The notes under the pieces were generated by a model that saw only the letters and a program-made list of their open reading frames with translations, was not told where the DNA came from and made no database searches. Shown piece by piece: positions 15,207 through 22,176 of a stretch of 22,179 nt of DNA. Origin of the DNA: DASUPK01 sp036520315 (GTDB lineage Bacteria > Actinomycetota > Thermoleophilia > Solirubrobacterales > 70-9); the NCBI GenBank assembly GCA_036520315.1, contig DATDJZ010000192.1, positions 1-22,179 of the forward strand. The letters run 5' to 3'. How positions within the stretch are numbered: position 1 is the first letter of the stretch; every line of letters starts with the position of its first letter. The position numbers and the translations under genes were made by a program.

Positions 15207-16439
15207 GTGAAGACCGGCCGCTTGACCACCCGCTTCCTCGGGGGACGGGCGCTGCGCTTTCAGCCCGACGGACGGCTCGTGTCCCTCGTCCGCGATGGCT
15301 ACGAGTTGGCGTTCGAGGAGATCTTCCGGCGCTACGGCGCGGCCCTGCGCGGCTACGCCGCCTCGATCGTCACCGCTCAGCGGGCCGATGACGTCACCCA
15401 GGAGGCCTTCACGAAGGCGTACCTCGCATTGCGCGGCAGCGACAAGGAGATCCAGCTTCGCCCCTGGCTGTACCGGATCGTCCGCAACACCGCGTTGACC
15501 AACATCCGGGACGAGCCGAAGCCGGCGCTCGAGCTCGACGAGGCTCGGGCGGCCGGCATGTCACCCGAGGAGCTTGCCGAGCAGCGGGAGGAGATCAGTC
15601 GGCTGTTGGCCGGTTTGCGCGAGCTTCCCGAGCCGCAGCGGGCGGCGATCGTCATGCGGGAGTTGGAGGGCTTGAGCAACGAGCAGATCGCGGCCTCCCT
15701 CGGGCTGAGTGGGGGCGCGGTCAGGCAGTCGATCTATCGCGCGCGTCGCGCCCTTCGCGACGCCGCCGGGATGCTGGTTCCGATGCCCTTGCTTCGCCAG
15801 TTGCTGGAGGAGGGATTCACCCAGGGTGCCTCGGCCGCGGCGGCCGGCGGCGGGGCGGGGATTGCGGTCAAGACCGGGGTCGCTGCCCTGCTCGCCGCCG
15901 GCACGCTGACCACGGGTGCCGTCATCAAGCACGAGCTGAAGTCGCCAGCAATGGCGGACGCGACGCCCGCCAAGGCCAAGGCCGCCGGGGCGGGTGGCGA
16001 GCGCACGCTCGCGGACATCTCACCTGTCGACGGTTCGAGCTCCGCGGGCACCTCGGGCGAGGGCCGCCATGGCGGCCCAGGCCGCGGCCGTAGTGGCTCA
16101 GACGACGGCACCTCCGGTCACCGCGGGTCGAACAGCGGCCCCGGCAGCGAGCACTCGGGCAGCGGGTCGAGCAGCTCCGGTTCCGATGACTCCCACTCCG
16201 GGTCCGGGTCGGGGGACTCCGCCCCGAGCGGCAGCGGGTCCAGCGGCTCCGGCTCGAGCGGCAGCGGGTCCAGCGGCTCCGGCTCGAGCAGCTCCGGCTC
16301 GAGCGGCTCGGGTTCGAGCGGCTCGGGTTCGAGCGGCTCCGGGTCGGGCGACGGCGGCTCGAGCGGGTCGGGCTCCAGCGGGTCCGGGTCCGGCGGGCCA
16401 GGCGGGGGCTCCGAGGACCCGCCTGAGCTCAACGACTAG
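15207..16439 (+). CDS. ECF-like sigma-70 factor with TM segment and Ser/Gly-repeat extracytoplasmic tail
   Basis: 410 residues from GTG 15207, about 11 nt after GGAGGAG. Sigma2 is about 35-100 (LAFEEIFRRYGAALRGYA, DDVTQEAFTKAY, LRPWLYRIVRNTALTNIRD); sigma4 is about 135-185 (LPEPQRAAIVMRELEGLSNEQIAASLG, VRQSIYRARRALRD). Then come a Gly/Ala stretch and one weak TM segment (about 222-240, TGVAALLAAGTLTTGAVI), a polar linker and a Ser/Gly tail (about 275-410) ending in GGSEDPPELND. The layout implies a cytoplasmic sigma domain tethered to the membrane with a disordered tail outside, so release may need proteolysis or a conformational signal. No separate anti-sigma gene adjoins it. The frame is open to TTG 15129, but that lies inside the proposed promoter. 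It probably directs its own gene and the operon at 16550-19403. Confidence 0.88.
   Translation: MKTGRLTTRFLGGRALRFQPDGRLVSLVRDGYELAFEEIFRRYGAALRGYAASIVTAQRADDVTQEAFTKAYLALRGSDKEIQLRPWLYRIVRNTALTNIRDEPKPALELDEARAAGMSPEELAEQREEISRLLAGLRELPEPQRAAIVMRELEGLSNEQIAASLGLSGGAVRQSIYRARRALRDAAGMLVPMPLLRQLLEEGFTQGASAAAAGGGAGIAVKTGVAALLAAGTLTTGAVIKHELKSPAMADATPAKAKAAGAGGERTLADISPVDGSSSAGTSGEGRHGGPGRGRSGSDDGTSGHRGSNSGPGSEHSGSGSSSSGSDDSHSGSGSGDSAPSGSGSSGSGSSGSGSSGSGSSSSGSSGSGSSGSGSSGSGSGDGGSSGSGSSGSGSGGPGGGSEDPPELND
16225..16329 (+). repeat. minisatellite-like tandem repeats encoding the Ser/Gly tail
   Basis: An exact 30-bp tandem duplication (16225-16254 and 16255-16284) encodes two SGSGSSGSGS decamers. 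Two exact 15-bp units, CGAGCGGCTCGGGTT, follow at 16300-16314 and 16315-16329, and looser copies extend to about 16391. All units are multiples of three, so slippage would change tail length without breaking the frame. Confidence 0.8.
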
Positions 16440-16457
16440 AACGGAGGCCACGGGCGG

Positions 16458-16485
16458 GTGATCTTCGGAGCCCGTTCGAGTTAAG
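16458..16485 (+). promoter_or_regulatory. candidate ECF-type promoter of the microprotein/ABC/kinase operon
   Basis: GTGATCTT (16458-16465), 13 nt, then AGTTAAG (16479-16485): the same two boxes and spacing as upstream of the sigma gene. Extended identity is GCG(C/G)GTGATCTT. It lies 19 nt after the sigma stop and would give a 5' leader of about 60 nt before the ATG at 16550. No U-rich terminator separates it from the sigma gene, so read-through is also possible. Confidence 0.5.
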
Positions 16486-16498
16486 GGACTCGTACGCA

Positions 16499-16526
16499 GC
16501 ACTCGAGTGCGTGCACTCGGGTGCAC
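16499..16526. promoter_or_regulatory. two tandem 12-bp near-palindromes in the operon leader
   Basis: GCACTCGAGTGC (16499-16510) is a perfect palindrome; GCACTCGGGTGC (16513-16524) is the same with one change, offset by 14 bp. GTGCAC-TCGG-GTGCAC (16511-16526) can also form a 6-bp hairpin. A third dyad, CGAGT-N6-ACTCG (16477-16492), overlaps the -10 box. They lie just after the expected transcription start, where a repressor or an RNA switch could act. Confidence 0.45.
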
Positions 16527-16549
16527 GAACGGACAGAGAGGAGTCCCAG

Positions 16550-16705
16550 ATGTCGAAGCACAGAAGGCGACGTCGGCGTCGGCGTCGCGGCAAGCTCTCC
16601 GACTCGACCCCCGCGCAGCCGGGGATGGGCGCTGACACCACGAGCAGCAACCCCGTCTCGAACACGAACACCAACACCGGCAGCGGTCACGGAGGCCCCG
16701 GCTGA
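16550..16705 (+). CDS. 51-residue Arg-rich microprotein, family unknown
   Basis: ATG 16550 follows GAGAGGAG at about 5 nt, a good ribosome-binding site. The product starts MSKH, then nine consecutive arginines, then a flexible Ser/Thr/Asn/Gly-rich C-terminal half ending SGHGGPG. The arginines use mixed codons (AGA, AGG, CGA, CGT, CGG, CGC), so the run is not a simple DNA repeat and looks selected at protein level. There is no hydrophobic segment. It could bind nucleic acid or acidic phospholipid, or be a peptide handled by the ABC exporter whose start overlaps its stop (CTGA); none of these is shown. It is the first gene of the proposed sigma-controlled operon. I do not recognise a homologue. 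Confidence 0.65.
   Translation: MSKHRRRRRRRRRGKLSDSTPAQPGMGADTTSSNPVSNTNTNTGSGHGGPG
16691..16704 (+). promoter_or_regulatory. Shine-Dalgarno and CTG start deciding the ABC exporter N-terminus
   Basis: GGAGG (16691-16695) lies exactly 6 nt before CTG 16702. The CTG overlaps the microprotein stop as CTGA, the same arrangement as the ATGA overlaps elsewhere in the window. No ATG, GTG or TTG occurs in the exporter frame between here and GTG 16774. Confidence 0.55.
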
Positions 16706-18585
16706 GAGCCCGGCTTCGTTCGCTGTTCTCGACGCCGGCCGAGGGCGAGGCGCTTGTCAGCGCCTCGCCCGAGGTGCCGGTGCGGGAGATCTTCCGGCGG
16801 TTCTGGCCCTACGCTCGGCCGTACCGGAAGTGGCTGGCGCTCAGCCTCGTGCTGATCGCGCTGGTCCCGCTGATCGACACGGCGATGATCTGGATGTTCA
16901 AGGTGGTCGTCGACCAGGTTCTGGTCCCGCAGGACTTCGGCCCGTTCATCTGGATCGCCGCCGCCTATGTCGGCCTGACGTTGGTCGCCGGAGTGCTCGG
17001 GTTCTTCGACGACTACCTCGCCAACTGGATCGGCGAGCGGTTCCTGCTCAACCTCCGTACGCGGTTCTTCGCCCACCTGCAGGGACTCTCGCTCGACTTC
17101 TTCGACCGCCGTCGCCTGGGCGACCTGATCTCGCGGCTCACTGGAGACATCGCCTCGATTGAGGCATTCGTCCTCTCCGGCGTCACAGACGCGATCTCGT
17201 ATCTGCTCCGCATCGTCTTCTTCAGCGCCGCCCTCTTCTACCTGCAATGGGACCTGGCGCTGATCTCCCTGGTGGTCGCACCGGTGTTCTGGCTGGCGGC
17301 GAAACGCTTCTCCAGGCTGATCAAGATCGCCTCGCGCGAGAAGCGCCGGAGAAGCGGTTCGATCAGCTCGGTCGCGGAGGAAAGCCTCTCCAACGCCGCG
17401 CTGGTTCAGGCCTACGGGGGCGAACAGCGCGAGGTCGAGCGGTTCCACCGGGAGAACGTCGGCAGCTACAACGCGGAGATGGCGTCGACACGGCTGAAGG
17501 CGCTCTACACGCCCCTGATCGACCTGATCGAGCTGGTCGGCGCCCTCCTGGTGATCGGGCTGGGCACCTGGGAGCTCTCGCAGGGCCACCTGACGCTGGG
17601 CGGGCTGCTCGTCTTCATGACCTTCCTGACCCAGCTCTACAGCCCGGTCCGTGGCATGAGCCGGCTGGTCAATCGGATCCACGCGGCCTCGGCTGCCGCG
17701 GAGCGGATCATCGAGATGCTCGACCAGGAGCCGTCGGTGGTCGAGTCGTCAAGCCCGGTCGGGCTGGGCCGCGCTGAGGGCCGGCTCGAGCTAGACCACG
17801 TCACCTTCCGCTATCCCGACACCGAGCGGAATGCGGTGTCTGCCGTCTCGCTGGCTGTGGAGCCCGGCGAGGTACTCGCGCTGGTCGGCCCGAGCGGGGC
17901 CGGGAAGTCGACCCTGTCGAAGCTCCTGCTCCGCTTCTACGACCCGCACTTCGGGCGGATCACGCTCGATGGCAGGGACCTGCGGGAGCTGACGCTGGAG
18001 TCGGTGCGCGAGAACGTCGCGCTGCTGCTCCAGGAGACGCTCGTCTTCGACGGCACGATCTACGAGAACATCGCCTACGGGCGCGGTGATGCCTCTTGGG
18101 AGGAAGTCCAGGCCGCGGCGATCGCGGCGGACGCGCATGACTTCATCTCGGCGCTTCCGGACGGCTACGACACCGCGATCGGCCAGAAGGGCAGGCGGCT
18201 TTCCGGCGGACAGCGACAGCGAATTGCGATCGCCAGGGCGATGGTCCGGGACGCACCGGTTCTGATTCTGGACGAGCCGACCACCGGCGTCGATGCGGAG
18301 TCCGGCAGCAGGATCATGGGGCCGCTGCGGCGGCTGATCGGGGGACGTACCACGATCGTGATCTCGCACAACCTGGTCACGGTGCGAGACGCGGATCGGA
18401 TCGCGTTGCTGGAGGGCGGCCGGTTGGCGGCCGTCGGCAGCCACGAGGACCTGCTGGCCCAGGCAGGGACCTACGAACGGCTCTACCGGCTCCACCACGT
18501 CGGCACCGAGGACTTCGCGCCGCCCGCAATCGGGGGGACTGCCATCGCGGGGGTGGCCGCCGGCAACGGCGTGGCGGCACGATGA
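16702..18585 (+). CDS. ABC exporter, fused permease and ATPase (ABCB/MsbA-like)
   Basis: 627 residues if translation begins at CTG 16702; a start at GTG 16774 would remove 24 codons. I prefer CTG: it has an ideal GGAGG, and the extra residues (RARLRSLFSTPAEGEAL...) look protein-like, with about 83% of codons ending in G or C. Six TM segments span about 45-320 (type I exporter fold, RFWPYARPYR entry). The ATPase domain has Walker A GPSGAGKST (about 395-403), a Q-loop (LLLQETLVFDG), signature LSGGQRQR (about 500), Walker B VLILDEPT (about 520) and the H-loop VISHN (about 554), so it is catalytically complete. It should act as a homodimer moving a lipid, drug or peptide outward. There is no C39 peptidase domain. 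The end overlaps the kinase gene (ATGA). Confidence 0.93.
   Translation: MRARLRSLFSTPAEGEALVSASPEVPVREIFRRFWPYARPYRKWLALSLVLIALVPLIDTAMIWMFKVVVDQVLVPQDFGPFIWIAAAYVGLTLVAGVLGFFDDYLANWIGERFLLNLRTRFFAHLQGLSLDFFDRRRLGDLISRLTGDIASIEAFVLSGVTDAISYLLRIVFFSAALFYLQWDLALISLVVAPVFWLAAKRFSRLIKIASREKRRRSGSISSVAEESLSNAALVQAYGGEQREVERFHRENVGSYNAEMASTRLKALYTPLIDLIELVGALLVIGLGTWELSQGHLTLGGLLVFMTFLTQLYSPVRGMSRLVNRIHAASAAAERIIEMLDQEPSVVESSSPVGLGRAEGRLELDHVTFRYPDTERNAVSAVSLAVEPGEVLALVGPSGAGKSTLSKLLLRFYDPHFGRITLDGRDLRELTLESVRENVALLLQETLVFDGTIYENIAYGRGDASWEEVQAAAIAADAHDFISALPDGYDTAIGQKGRRLSGGQRQRIAIARAMVRDAPVLILDEPTTGVDAESGSRIMGPLRRLIGGRTTIVISHNLVTVRDADRIALLEGGRLAAVGSHEDLLAQAGTYERLYRLHHVGTEDFAPPAIGGTAIAGVAAGNGVAAR
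16743..16770 (+). repeat. 11-bp perfect hairpin near the exporter start
   Basis: GGGCGAGGCGC (16743-16753), a 6-nt loop TTGTCA, and GCGCCTCGCCC (16760-16770). It has no T-tract, and under the CTG-start model it is inside the exporter coding sequence. It ends 3 nt before GTG 16774, so under a GTG-start model it would cover the ribosome-binding region. Either way it could modulate exporter expression. Confidence 0.6.
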
Positions 18586-19403
18586 GCTCCGCCAACGGCT
18601 CCCTCAATGGCCTGCTCGGCGAGGGGGAGGTAGTGACTCCGGGGTACGAGGTGTTTGCGCACCTCAGCCGCGGCCGCGCTCTGGACGTGTACGACGCCTG
18701 GAGCCTCGAGCGCGACTGCGCCTGCATCGTCAAGGTCGTGCGCCCCGACCGGCGGGAACCGCGGGTGCGCCGCCGCCTCGTCCGGGAGGGCGAGCTCCTG
18801 ATGGAGCTCGCACATCCGCACATCGTGCGGGCCTACGAGCTGCGCCGCCGCCCGAGGACGGCACTGATCCTCGAGACGATCGGCGGCGAGACCGTCGAGC
18901 ACATGATCCACTCGGCGCCGCGGCGTCTGGCCGTCGCCGACGTCGCCCACCTCGGCATCCAGATCTGCTCGGCCATCGGCTATCTGCACGGGCGGGGCTA
19001 CCTGCACATGGACCTGAAGCCCTCCAATGTGATCGTGCTGGGCGGCCAGGCTCATGTGATCGACCTCAGCCTCGCTCGTCGGCCGGGGCCGATGCGGCGC
19101 GGCCTGGGGTCGCCGCCATACCTGGCGCCCGAGCAGGCCCTTGGCGGCCGGGCCACGACGGCAACCGACGTCTGGGGGGTCGGCGCCACCCTGTACGAGG
19201 CGGCCACCGGTGTTCGGCCCTACCCGAACGCGGCGCACGGCAGCTACCCCCAGGCCGAGCGCCGGGCGCCTTCGGTGAGCGAGAGCAGGCGGGTTCCCGC
19301 CGCCTTCGCGGAGGCGGTCGACGCCTGCCTCTGCCCGGACCCGTCCCAGCGTCCTTCCGTCAATGAGCTTGCCGACCGGCTGGACGCCGTGATTGGCCCC
19401 TGA
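18582..19403 (+). CDS. Hanks-type Ser/Thr protein kinase, divergent, no TM or sensor domain
   Basis: 273 residues forming essentially one kinase domain. Present are the ATP-anchoring Lys51 (CIVKVVRP), helix-C Glu69, the catalytic loop HMDLKPSN with Asp144 and Asn149, Asp161 of the metal-binding loop, APE (182-184) and the F-helix Asp in DVWGVG. Departures: the Gly-rich loop is degenerate (LSRGRALDVYDAW) and DFG reads DLS (161-163). All phosphotransfer residues remain, so activity is likely but should be tested. There is no TM segment or extracellular sensor domain, unlike PknB. It overlaps the exporter stop by 4 bp (ATGA) and is the last gene of the operon. The sigma factor, the microprotein or the exporter are natural candidate substrates, by inference. 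Confidence 0.9.
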   Translation: MSSANGSLNGLLGEGEVVTPGYEVFAHLSRGRALDVYDAWSLERDCACIVKVVRPDRREPRVRRRLVREGELLMELAHPHIVRAYELRRRPRTALILETIGGETVEHMIHSAPRRLAVADVAHLGIQICSAIGYLHGRGYLHMDLKPSNVIVLGGQAHVIDLSLARRPGPMRRGLGSPPYLAPEQALGGRATTATDVWGVGATLYEAATGVRPYPNAAHGSYPQAERRAPSVSESRRVPAAFAEAVDACLCPDPSQRPSVNELADRLDAVIGP

Positions 19404-19412
19404 GCACGGCTA

Positions 19413-19449
19413 CTCGCCGCGGGCCTGAGCGCGACTACTTCGCGGCGAG
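19413..19449. terminator. possible bidirectional terminator hairpin between kinase and polA
   Basis: CTCGCCGCG (19413-19421) pairs perfectly with CGCGGCGAG (19441-19449) across a 19-nt loop. It begins 10 nt after the kinase stop and extends into the last codons of the convergent polA. There is no T-tract, so intrinsic termination is uncertain; the position between convergent genes is the main support. Confidence 0.35.
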
Positions 19450-22083
19450 CCAGTCCTTGCCGATCCCGACGTCGACCGTGAGCGGCGGGTCGAGCTCGAA
19501 GGCGCCGCACATCTCGCGCTCGACCAGTTCCGAGGCGGCGTCCATTTCGTCGGTCGGGCCCTCGAAGAGGAGCTCATCGTGGATCTGGAGTACGAGCCGG
19601 GTCTCGAGGTCGGACTTGTCGAGGGCCCGCTGGCAGGCGACCATCGCGATCTTGATGATGTCCACCGAGGTCCCCTGGATCGGCATGTTGACCGCGTTGC
19701 GCTCGCCCTGGCCGCGGACCTGGGGGCGGCCTGAGCGCAGCTCGGGGATCGGGCGTCGGCGGCCGAGCATGGTCTCGACGTAGCCGTTCTCGCGGGCGAA
19801 CTCGATGGTCTTCTCGATGTAGCGCTGGACCGCCGGGAACCGCTCGAAATACCGGTCGATGTAGGAGGCGGCCTCGTCCTGCTCGATGTTGAGGCGGTCG
19901 GCCAGCCCGTAGGCGGAGAGGCCGTAGGCGATCCCGTAGTTGACCATCTTGGCCTTCGAACGTTCGCCGGGGCTGACCTTCTTGGGGTCGGAGCCGAGGA
20001 CCTCGGCCGCGGTGGCGGCGTGGATGTCCTCGCCGCGGGCGAAGATCTCGCGCAGGGCGTCCTCGCCCGCGATGTGCGCCAGGATGCGCAGCTCGATCTG
20101 GTTGTAGTCGGCGGAGAGCAGGCGGTGGCCGCGAGGGGCGACGAAGCAGGAGCGGATCGGGCGGCCCTCCTCGGTACGGATCGGGATGTTCTGCAGGTTC
20201 GGGTTGGTGCTGGAGAGGCGGCCGGTGGTCGTCGCGGTCTGATTGAAGGTGGTGTGGAGCCGGCCGCTGTCCGGATCGATCAGCTCGGGCAGGGCGTCGA
20301 GGTAGGTGCTCTTCAGCTTGGTGAGCTCGCGCCACTGCTCGACCTTGGCGACGATCTCGTGCTCCTCGCGGATCTGGGAGAGCACGCGCGCGTCCGTCGA
20401 AAATCCGGTCTTGCCGCGGCGCTTCTTGCTCAGTTCGAGTTCGTCGAAGAGGACCTCGGCGAGCTGCTGGGGCGAGCCGATCGTGAACTCGTGCCCGGCG
20501 AGCTCGAAGATGTCGGCCTGCAGGGTCTCGATCCGCTGCTCGAAGCCCTCGCCGATGTCCGCGAGTCGCTTCTGGTCGAGCAGAACGCCGGTCTGCTCCA
20601 TCGCCGCCAGGACCTCGATCAACGGCATCTCGACCTCGTCCATGAGGCGCTCGATCTTCTGCTCCTTCATCCCCTTCCGCTGCAGCTGCGCGATCTCCCA
20701 GACCAGGCGGGCCTCGGCGGCCGGATCGGGCGGCGGCTCCTCCCCCAGCTCGAGCTGGTCGCCGTCGGGAGCCTCCTCCTTGGGTGCCGCCGCGAGGCCG
20801 CGCTGGGCTGCGATGTCCACCAAGTCGTAGGTGCGGCGGGCCGGGTCGAGCAGGTAGGCGCCGACCATCGTGTCGTGGCGAAGGTCCAGCCCGCCGGGGG
20901 CAGCGGCGAGGACGCCGAAGCGGGCGCCGCCGCCGAGAGTCTTGAGGTCGTGCCCGATCAGCCGGCGCTTGCCCAGTGCCTTGGCGAGCTCGGCGAAATC
21001 CGGGCAGTCGCCCTCGACCAGGCGCTTGCCGTCGTAGCCGGACCAGGTCTCCCCCGCGATCGCGAGTGCGACGTCGCCCTCGGCGAGATCGTCGATCGAG
21101 CCCTGCTGCGCGGTGGCGTCGAGCTCCTCCTCGACCTTGGCGTCGGGGACGAAGTCGGCGCCCAGCTCCTCCTCCAGCCGCTGCAGGATCACGCGTAGCT
21201 CGAACTCGCGCGCCACCTCGCGGAGACGGCTGCGGTCCATCTGCCTCGACATCAGCTCGTCGAGGTCGAGCTCGACGTCGATGTCGGTGATCGCCGTCGC
21301 GAGCTGCTTCGAGATCCGCGCGTCCTCGGCGTGATTGGTGAGGTTCTCCTTGCGCTTGGCGCCGGAGATCTGGTCGATGTTCGCCAGTACTCCCTCCAGG
21401 TCCCCGTACTCCTGGAGCAGCTGGGCGGCGGTCTTGTCGCCGATCCCGGGGACGCCGGGGATGTTGTCCGAGGTGTCGCCCTTCAGCCCGATCAGGTCGG
21501 TGACCAGCTCCGGCGGGACGCCGTAGCGCTCCACCACTCCGTCCCGGTCGTAGATCTTCGTGTCGGTGACGCCGCGGGAGGTGGTCATCACGCGGACCCC
21601 GTCCTCGACCAGCTGGTAGACGTCGCGGTCGCCGGAGACAACCATCACGTCAAGGCCCTGCTCACGGGCGCGTTTGGTGAGCGAGGCGATCACGTCGTCG
21701 GCCTCGTAGCCGTCCACCTTGATGTTGGTGAAGCCGAAGGCCTCGGCCAGCGGCATCAGGTGGGGCCACTGGTCGCGCAGGAGGTCGGGGCGCGGCTTGC
21801 GCTGGGACTTGTAGGGCTCGTAGGTGTTCTCGCGACCGGACCAGCCCGCGTCCCAGCAGACCACCACCGCGGAGGGGTCCTCGTCGATCAGGAACTTGGC
21901 GAACATCGAGGCCAGGCCGTAGATCGCGTTGGTGGGGCGGCCGTCGTGGGTCGCGATCGACTCGGGAAGGGCGAAGAACGCCCGGTAGGCGAGCGAGTTG
22001 CCGTCGATCAGGAAGAGCTCGCCGGGCTTCTGCTTGCCCTTCGAGCCCTCCGCGGGGGCCTTTTTCTGGGTCGTTGCGGGCAC
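19435..22083 (-). CDS. polA: DNA polymerase I
   Basis: 882 residues, family A. The 5'-3' exonuclease domain is about 21-300 (LFLIDGNSLAYRAFFAL, EADDVIASL, VVSGDRDVYQLV, GLKGDTSDNIPGVPGIG). A 3'-5' exonuclease-like fold at about 330-430 lacks the DxE of the proofreading site (VALAIAGETW there), so proofreading is probably absent. The polymerase domain is about 480-882: motif A with Asp659 (LSADYNQIELR), the O-helix with Tyr716 in KMVNYGIAYG, and motif C with His835-Asp836-Glu837 (QIHDELLFE). It acts in Okazaki-fragment processing and repair synthesis. Start GTG 22083 has only a weak Shine-Dalgarno; nearby ATGs are out of frame. The first 20 residues are a Lys-rich extension before the domain. 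Confidence 0.98.
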   Translation of the reverse strand: MPATTQKKAPAEGSKGKQKPGELFLIDGNSLAYRAFFALPESIATHDGRPTNAIYGLASMFAKFLIDEDPSAVVVCWDAGWSGRENTYEPYKSQRKPRPDLLRDQWPHLMPLAEAFGFTNIKVDGYEADDVIASLTKRAREQGLDVMVVSGDRDVYQLVEDGVRVMTTSRGVTDTKIYDRDGVVERYGVPPELVTDLIGLKGDTSDNIPGVPGIGDKTAAQLLQEYGDLEGVLANIDQISGAKRKENLTNHAEDARISKQLATAITDIDVELDLDELMSRQMDRSRLREVAREFELRVILQRLEEELGADFVPDAKVEEELDATAQQGSIDDLAEGDVALAIAGETWSGYDGKRLVEGDCPDFAELAKALGKRRLIGHDLKTLGGGARFGVLAAAPGGLDLRHDTMVGAYLLDPARRTYDLVDIAAQRGLAAAPKEEAPDGDQLELGEEPPPDPAAEARLVWEIAQLQRKGMKEQKIERLMDEVEMPLIEVLAAMEQTGVLLDQKRLADIGEGFEQRIETLQADIFELAGHEFTIGSPQQLAEVLFDELELSKKRRGKTGFSTDARVLSQIREEHEIVAKVEQWRELTKLKSTYLDALPELIDPDSGRLHTTFNQTATTTGRLSSTNPNLQNIPIRTEEGRPIRSCFVAPRGHRLLSADYNQIELRILAHIAGEDALREIFARGEDIHAATAAEVLGSDPKKVSPGERSKAKMVNYGIAYGLSAYGLADRLNIEQDEAASYIDRYFERFPAVQRYIEKTIEFARENGYVETMLGRRRPIPELRSGRPQVRGQGERNAVNMPIQGTSVDIIKIAMVACQRALDKSDLETRLVLQIHDELLFEGPTDEMDAASELVEREMCGAFELDPPLTVDVGIGKDWLAAK

Positions 22084-22096
22084 CTGTCCATCATAG

Positions 22097-22176
22097 GTTG
22101 GGCGCCAGAGACCTCTGGCGTGTTCGGGGTCGCGATTGGCGCGTTCATCGCGAATAGCGCGAGTAAGGCGCCAACC
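22097..22176. other. cluster of overlapping inverted repeats upstream of polA
   Basis: Three dyads lie in the 96 bp before polA. CGCCAGAG-AC-CTCTGGCG (22103-22120) is perfect. TCGCGAT-N10-ATCGCGA (22130-22153) is perfect. GGTTGGGCGCC (22097-22107) pairs with GGCGCCAACC (22167-22176) with one bulged base. The first and third share bases and are mutually exclusive. This could be an operator cluster or a structured leader; the window ends here, so the upstream gene and the promoter are not visible. Confidence 0.45.

Noticed and set aside
16098..16526. Minus-strand open frames rich in Pro/Glu/Leu or Ala/Gly
   Set aside because: Antisense of the Ser/Gly repeat of the sigma tail; repeats keep all frames open.
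16743..16770. Strong hairpin as a Rho-independent terminator of the microprotein gene
   Set aside because: No T-tract, and it lies within the likely exporter coding sequence.
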